Shown here: piece after piece, positions 4,323 to 7,135 of the stretch | Position numbering within the stretch: position 1 is the first letter of the stretch | Layout: each line of letters begins with the position of its first letter | From: an uncultured Collinsella sp. | GTDB taxonomy: Bacteria; Actinomycetota; Coriobacteriia; Coriobacteriales; Coriobacteriaceae | Reading direction: 5' to 3' | Assembly (NCBI GenBank): GCA_934650975.1 | Contig: CAKUFW010000095.1 | Coordinates: 1 to 7,135 of the forward strand | DNA length: 7,135 bases | Notes under the pieces: generated by a model | The model's database searches: none | Told to the model about the DNA's origin: nothing | The model's input: the letters and a program-made list of their open reading frames with translations, nothing else | Position numbers and translations under genes: made by a program

Positions 4323-7129
4323 TAACGATTCCTGCCGTGGCAGTACTTGAACTTCTTGCCGCTACCGCAGGGGCAAAGATCGTTGCGGCCAACGTTGACG
4401 TACGGATCGTCGCTCTCGTCCTTGCGGTAGGTAGTCACCTTGCCGCCGTTGTTGACAGCAGCCGGGCCTCCCTGGACGGCCGTACGAGCCTGCACCTGTG
4501 CCTGCTTGCGCAGCACCGAGTTGCCGTTGTCGCCATCGACATCGGCGGGGCCGGAGAAGCGCGCCCCCTCGAGCGCGGGGTCCTCCTTGCGCTCCACGGC
4601 CTGCGGGGCGGCCTTGATCTCGATGCGCAGGACGGTGCGCAGGTAATCCTCGTACATGGTGTCGACGAGCATCTGGAAGGCGCCGTAAGCCTCGGTCTTG
4701 TACTCAACCAGCGGGTCGCGCTGACCAAAGCCGCGCAGGCCGATGCCGGTCTTGAGGTAGTCCATCTCCTGCAGGTAGTTCATCCAGCGAGTGTCGATGA
4801 CACGCAGCATGACCTGGGTGTTGAGCTCGCGCATCAGGTCCTCGCCCAGGCGCTCGGCCTTCATGTTGTAGCACTTCTCGACGTAGGCCAGGACATCGGC
4901 CGCCAGGGCCTCAAAGTCCTCGTCGGGGAACTTGGGCGTATCGATATGGCCGGTAAGCTCCACGACCCACTTGCGCAGGCCCTCGAGGTCGCGCTCGCCC
5001 TCGTGGCTGTCCTTGGTGCAGAACTCCTGCACGCAGCGGTACACGGTGTCGTGCATGACCTCGGTGATGTGGTCGGTCAGGTCCTTGCCGTCCAGAATCT
5101 TGTTGCGCTCGGCGTAGATGACCTGGCGCTGCTTGTTCATGACGTCGTCGTACTCAAGGACGCTCTTACGCATGGAGAAGTTGATGCTCTCGACCTTGTG
5201 CTGGGCGCTCTCGACGGCCTTGGAGATGATCTTGTGCTGGATGGGCATGTCGTCGCCCATGTCGGCGGTGACCATCATCTTGGAGACGCGGTCCATCTTG
5301 TCGCCACCGAACAGGCGCATCAGGTCGTCCTCGAGCGACAGGTAGAACTGGGTCTCGCCCGGATCGCCCTGACGGCCGGAACGGCCGCGCAGCTGGTTGT
5401 CGATACGGCGGGACTCGTGGCGCTCGGTGCCGATGACGGTCAGGCCGCCGGCGGCAAGCACGCGCTCGCGCTCGGCCTTGCAGGTCTCCTTGGCCTCGGC
5501 GTTAAACTGCTCGAGCTGTTCGGGCGTCACGTCCTCCATGGTCAGGCCCTCGTACTCAAGGCGCTCACGCACCAGCTCGTCGGGGTTGCCGCCCAGCAGG
5601 ATGTCGGTACCACGGCCGGCCATGTTGGTGGCGATGGTCACGGCGCCGTAGCGTCCGGCCTGGGCAACGATATGGGCCTCGCGCTCGTGGTGCTTGGCGT
5701 TGAGGACCTCGTGCGCGATGCCGCGCTTGGCAAGGGCGGCCGACAGCTTCTCGGAGCTCTCGATGGAGACGGTGCCCACCAGGACCGGCTGGCCCTTGGC
5801 ATGACGCTGCTCGACATCGTCGGCAACGGCGTTGTACTTGGCCTGGATGGTGCGGTACACCAGGTCCTCGTGGTCGACACGCTGCACGGGCTTGTTGGAG
5901 GGGATGACCTCGACGGGCAGCTTGTAGATCTCGCGGAACTCGGCGTCCTCGGTGAGTGCCGTACCGGTCATACCGGAGAGCTTGTCGTACAGGCGGAAGT
6001 AGTTCTGCAGGGTGATGGTGGCCAGGGTCTGGTTCTCCTCGCGCACGAGCACGCCCTCTTTTGCCTCGATGGCCTGGTGCAGGCCCTCGGAGTAGCGGCG
6101 GCCTTCCATGATGCGGCCGGTGAACTCGTCGACGATCTTGACCTCGCCGTTGGTGACCACGTACTGCTTATCGCGGTGGAACATGTACTGGGCCTTCAGC
6201 GCCTGCTGCAGGTGGTTGACCAGCTGGCCCGAAAGGTCGGCATAGATGTCCTCGATGCCCAAACGGTGCTCGATCTTCTTAAGACCGCGCTCGGTGGCGG
6301 CGATGGTGTGCTTGGCCTCGTCCATGACGTAGTCGCCCGTGGGCTCAACGTCCTCGGTGGCGGTGAGCATGTCGTGCGACACGTCCTCGCCGCGCTCCAG
6401 ACCGCGCACGGCACGCGCGAAGTCCTTGTAGGTGCTGGCGGACTTGGTGCCGGCGCCCGAGATGATGAGCGGGGTGCGCGCCTCGTCGATCAGGATGGAG
6501 TCGACCTCGTCGACGATGGCGTAGTTGTGGCCGCGCTGCACGCGCTGCTCGGGGCGGGTGACCATGTTATCGCGCAGGTAGTCGAAGCCGAACTCGGAGT
6601 TGGTGCCGTAGGTGACGTCTGCCTGGTAGGCCGGGCGCTTGAGCTCGAGCGGCATGTTGTTCTGGAGCAGGCCGACGGTCATGCCCAGGTACTTGTAGAT
6701 GCGGCCCATCCACTCGGAGTCGCGCTTGGCCAGGTAGTCATTGACGGTAACGACATGCACGCCCTTGCCGGCGATAGCGTTGAGGTAGCCGGCCAGGGTG
6801 GAGACGAGGGTCTTGCCTTCGCCGGTCTTCATCTCGGCGATGTGGCCCTCGTGAAGCGCCATGGCGCCGATGAGCTGCACGTCAAAGTGACGCATGCCCA
6901 TGGTGCGCTTGGAAGCCTCACGCACGGTGGCAAAGGCCTCGGGGAGCATGTCGTCGAGCGACTCGCCGTTGGCGTAGCGCTCGCGGAACTTATCGGTCTG
7001 GGCGCGGAGCTCCTCCTCGGTCATCTTCTCAAACTGGGGCTCAAGACCGTTGATCTGGTCGACGATCTTGTAGTAGCGCTTAAGGTCCTTATCGGATCCA
7101 AAGGACAGCAGCTTTGACATGAATCCCAT
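4322..7129 (-). CDS. secA: SecA, preprotein translocase motor ATPase
   Basis: This is the ATPase that drives unfolded preproteins through the SecYEG channel at the cytoplasmic membrane. The product is 935 residues, the usual length for full SecA. In order it shows the N-terminal nucleotide-binding fold with Walker A (TGEGKT, 102-107) and Walker B (DEVDSILIDEARTP, 207-220), the preprotein cross-linking region (about 225-370), the second ATPase fold (TNMAGRGTDI, 501-510) with the arginine-finger motif RGRSGRQGDPG (581-591), the helical wing and scaffold with the two-helix finger (around 781-812), a variable linker (about 840-912) and a C-terminal zinc-binding SEC-C motif (C919, C921, C930, H931). 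The zinc tail marks it as the canonical housekeeping SecA rather than an accessory SecA2. ATG at 7129 gives MGFMSKLL, which resembles the family N-terminus; a second ATG at 7120 is possible. Only six bases precede the start, so the promoter and ribosome binding site lie mostly outside the window. It ends in TAA, overlapping the prfB ATG by one base. Confidence 0.98.
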   Translation of the reverse strand: MGFMSKLLSFGSDKDLKRYYKIVDQINGLEPQFEKMTEEELRAQTDKFRERYANGESLDDMLPEAFATVREASKRTMGMRHFDVQLIGAMALHEGHIAEMKTGEGKTLVSTLAGYLNAIAGKGVHVVTVNDYLAKRDSEWMGRIYKYLGMTVGLLQNNMPLELKRPAYQADVTYGTNSEFGFDYLRDNMVTRPEQRVQRGHNYAIVDEVDSILIDEARTPLIISGAGTKSASTYKDFARAVRGLERGEDVSHDMLTATEDVEPTGDYVMDEAKHTIAATERGLKKIEHRLGIEDIYADLSGQLVNHLQQALKAQYMFHRDKQYVVTNGEVKIVDEFTGRIMEGRRYSEGLHQAIEAKEGVLVREENQTLATITLQNYFRLYDKLSGMTGTALTEDAEFREIYKLPVEVIPSNKPVQRVDHEDLVYRTIQAKYNAVADDVEQRHAKGQPVLVGTVSIESSEKLSAALAKRGIAHEVLNAKHHEREAHIVAQAGRYGAVTIATNMAGRGTDILLGGNPDELVRERLEYEGLTMEDVTPEQLEQFNAEAKETCKAERERVLAAGGLTVIGTERHESRRIDNQLRGRSGRQGDPGETQFYLSLEDDLMRLFGGDKMDRVSKMMVTADMGDDMPIQHKIISKAVESAQHKVESINFSMRKSVLEYDDVMNKQRQVIYAERNKILDGKDLTDHITEVMHDTVYRCVQEFCTKDSHEGERDLEGLRKWVVELTGHIDTPKFPDEDFEALAADVLAYVEKCYNMKAERLGEDLMRELNTQVMLRVIDTRWMNYLQEMDYLKTGIGLRGFGQRDPLVEYKTEAYGAFQMLVDTMYEDYLRTVLRIEIKAAPQAVERKEDPALEGARFSGPADVDGDNGNSVLRKQAQVQARTAVQGGPAAVNNGGKVTTYRKDESDDPYVNVGRNDLCPCGSGKKFKYCHGRNR
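4330..4333 (-). promoter_or_regulatory. Ribosome binding site of prfB inside the end of secA
   Basis: AGGA lies seven bases before the prfB ATG, within the codons for the last residues of SecA. Together with the TAATG stop-start overlap, it supports re-initiation by ribosomes that finish secA. Confidence 0.7.
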
Positions 7130-7135
7130 GTGGTT

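Noticed and set aside
4025..7117. A 1030-codon open frame on the plus strand opposite secA and part of prfB
   Set aside because: It mirrors secA in the antisense direction. Its translation is low-complexity (rich in Val, Leu, Gly, Asp and His), as expected from the GC-rich codon pattern, and it resembles no family. secA on the other strand has every expected motif.
1..7135. A new defence system, mobile element, CRISPR array, tRNA or phage genes
   Set aside because: Every coding stretch is a recognisable core gene on one strand. Gaps are 207 bases at most, and no repeat arrays, transposase or integrase motifs or tRNA-like folds are visible.

Overview
The window is ordinary core chromosome from a high-GC bacterium. 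It holds five complete or nearly complete protein genes, all on the minus strand and tightly packed. Protein similarity recalled from memory (SecA with a SEC-C tail, actinobacterial-type RF2, a split transketolase) suggests an actinobacterium of the Coriobacteriia, close to Collinsella. This is an inference from family knowledge, not a search result.

Read in the direction of transcription, from high to low coordinates, the order is: secA (7129-4322), the preprotein translocase ATPase; prfB (4322-3174), peptide chain release factor 2, overlapping secA by one base in a TAATG junction; a factor-independent terminator; a YitT-family (DUF161 + DUF2179) membrane protein (3043-2153); a 207-base AT-rich gap with a candidate promoter; then the two halves of a split transketolase (1945-1115 and 1113-172), one base apart, closed by a long terminator hairpin at 81-118. 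The first 80 bases hold no gene I can see, only a small nested palindrome at the window edge.

Functionally there are three units. secA-prfB is a housekeeping pair for protein export and translation termination. The YitT gene stands alone, with a terminator hairpin lying directly against its ribosome binding site. The transketolase operon supplies the non-oxidative pentose phosphate pathway, its two subunits being translationally coupled.

I found no new multi-gene system, mobile element, CRISPR array or RNA gene. The most interesting signals concern translation termination. The RF2 codon-recognition tripeptide reads Ser-Pro-Thr instead of the canonical Ser-Pro-Phe. The usual RF2 programmed frameshift is absent, although the TAT CTT codons remain in place. 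None of the five genes ends in TGA, the stop codon that RF2 specifically serves.
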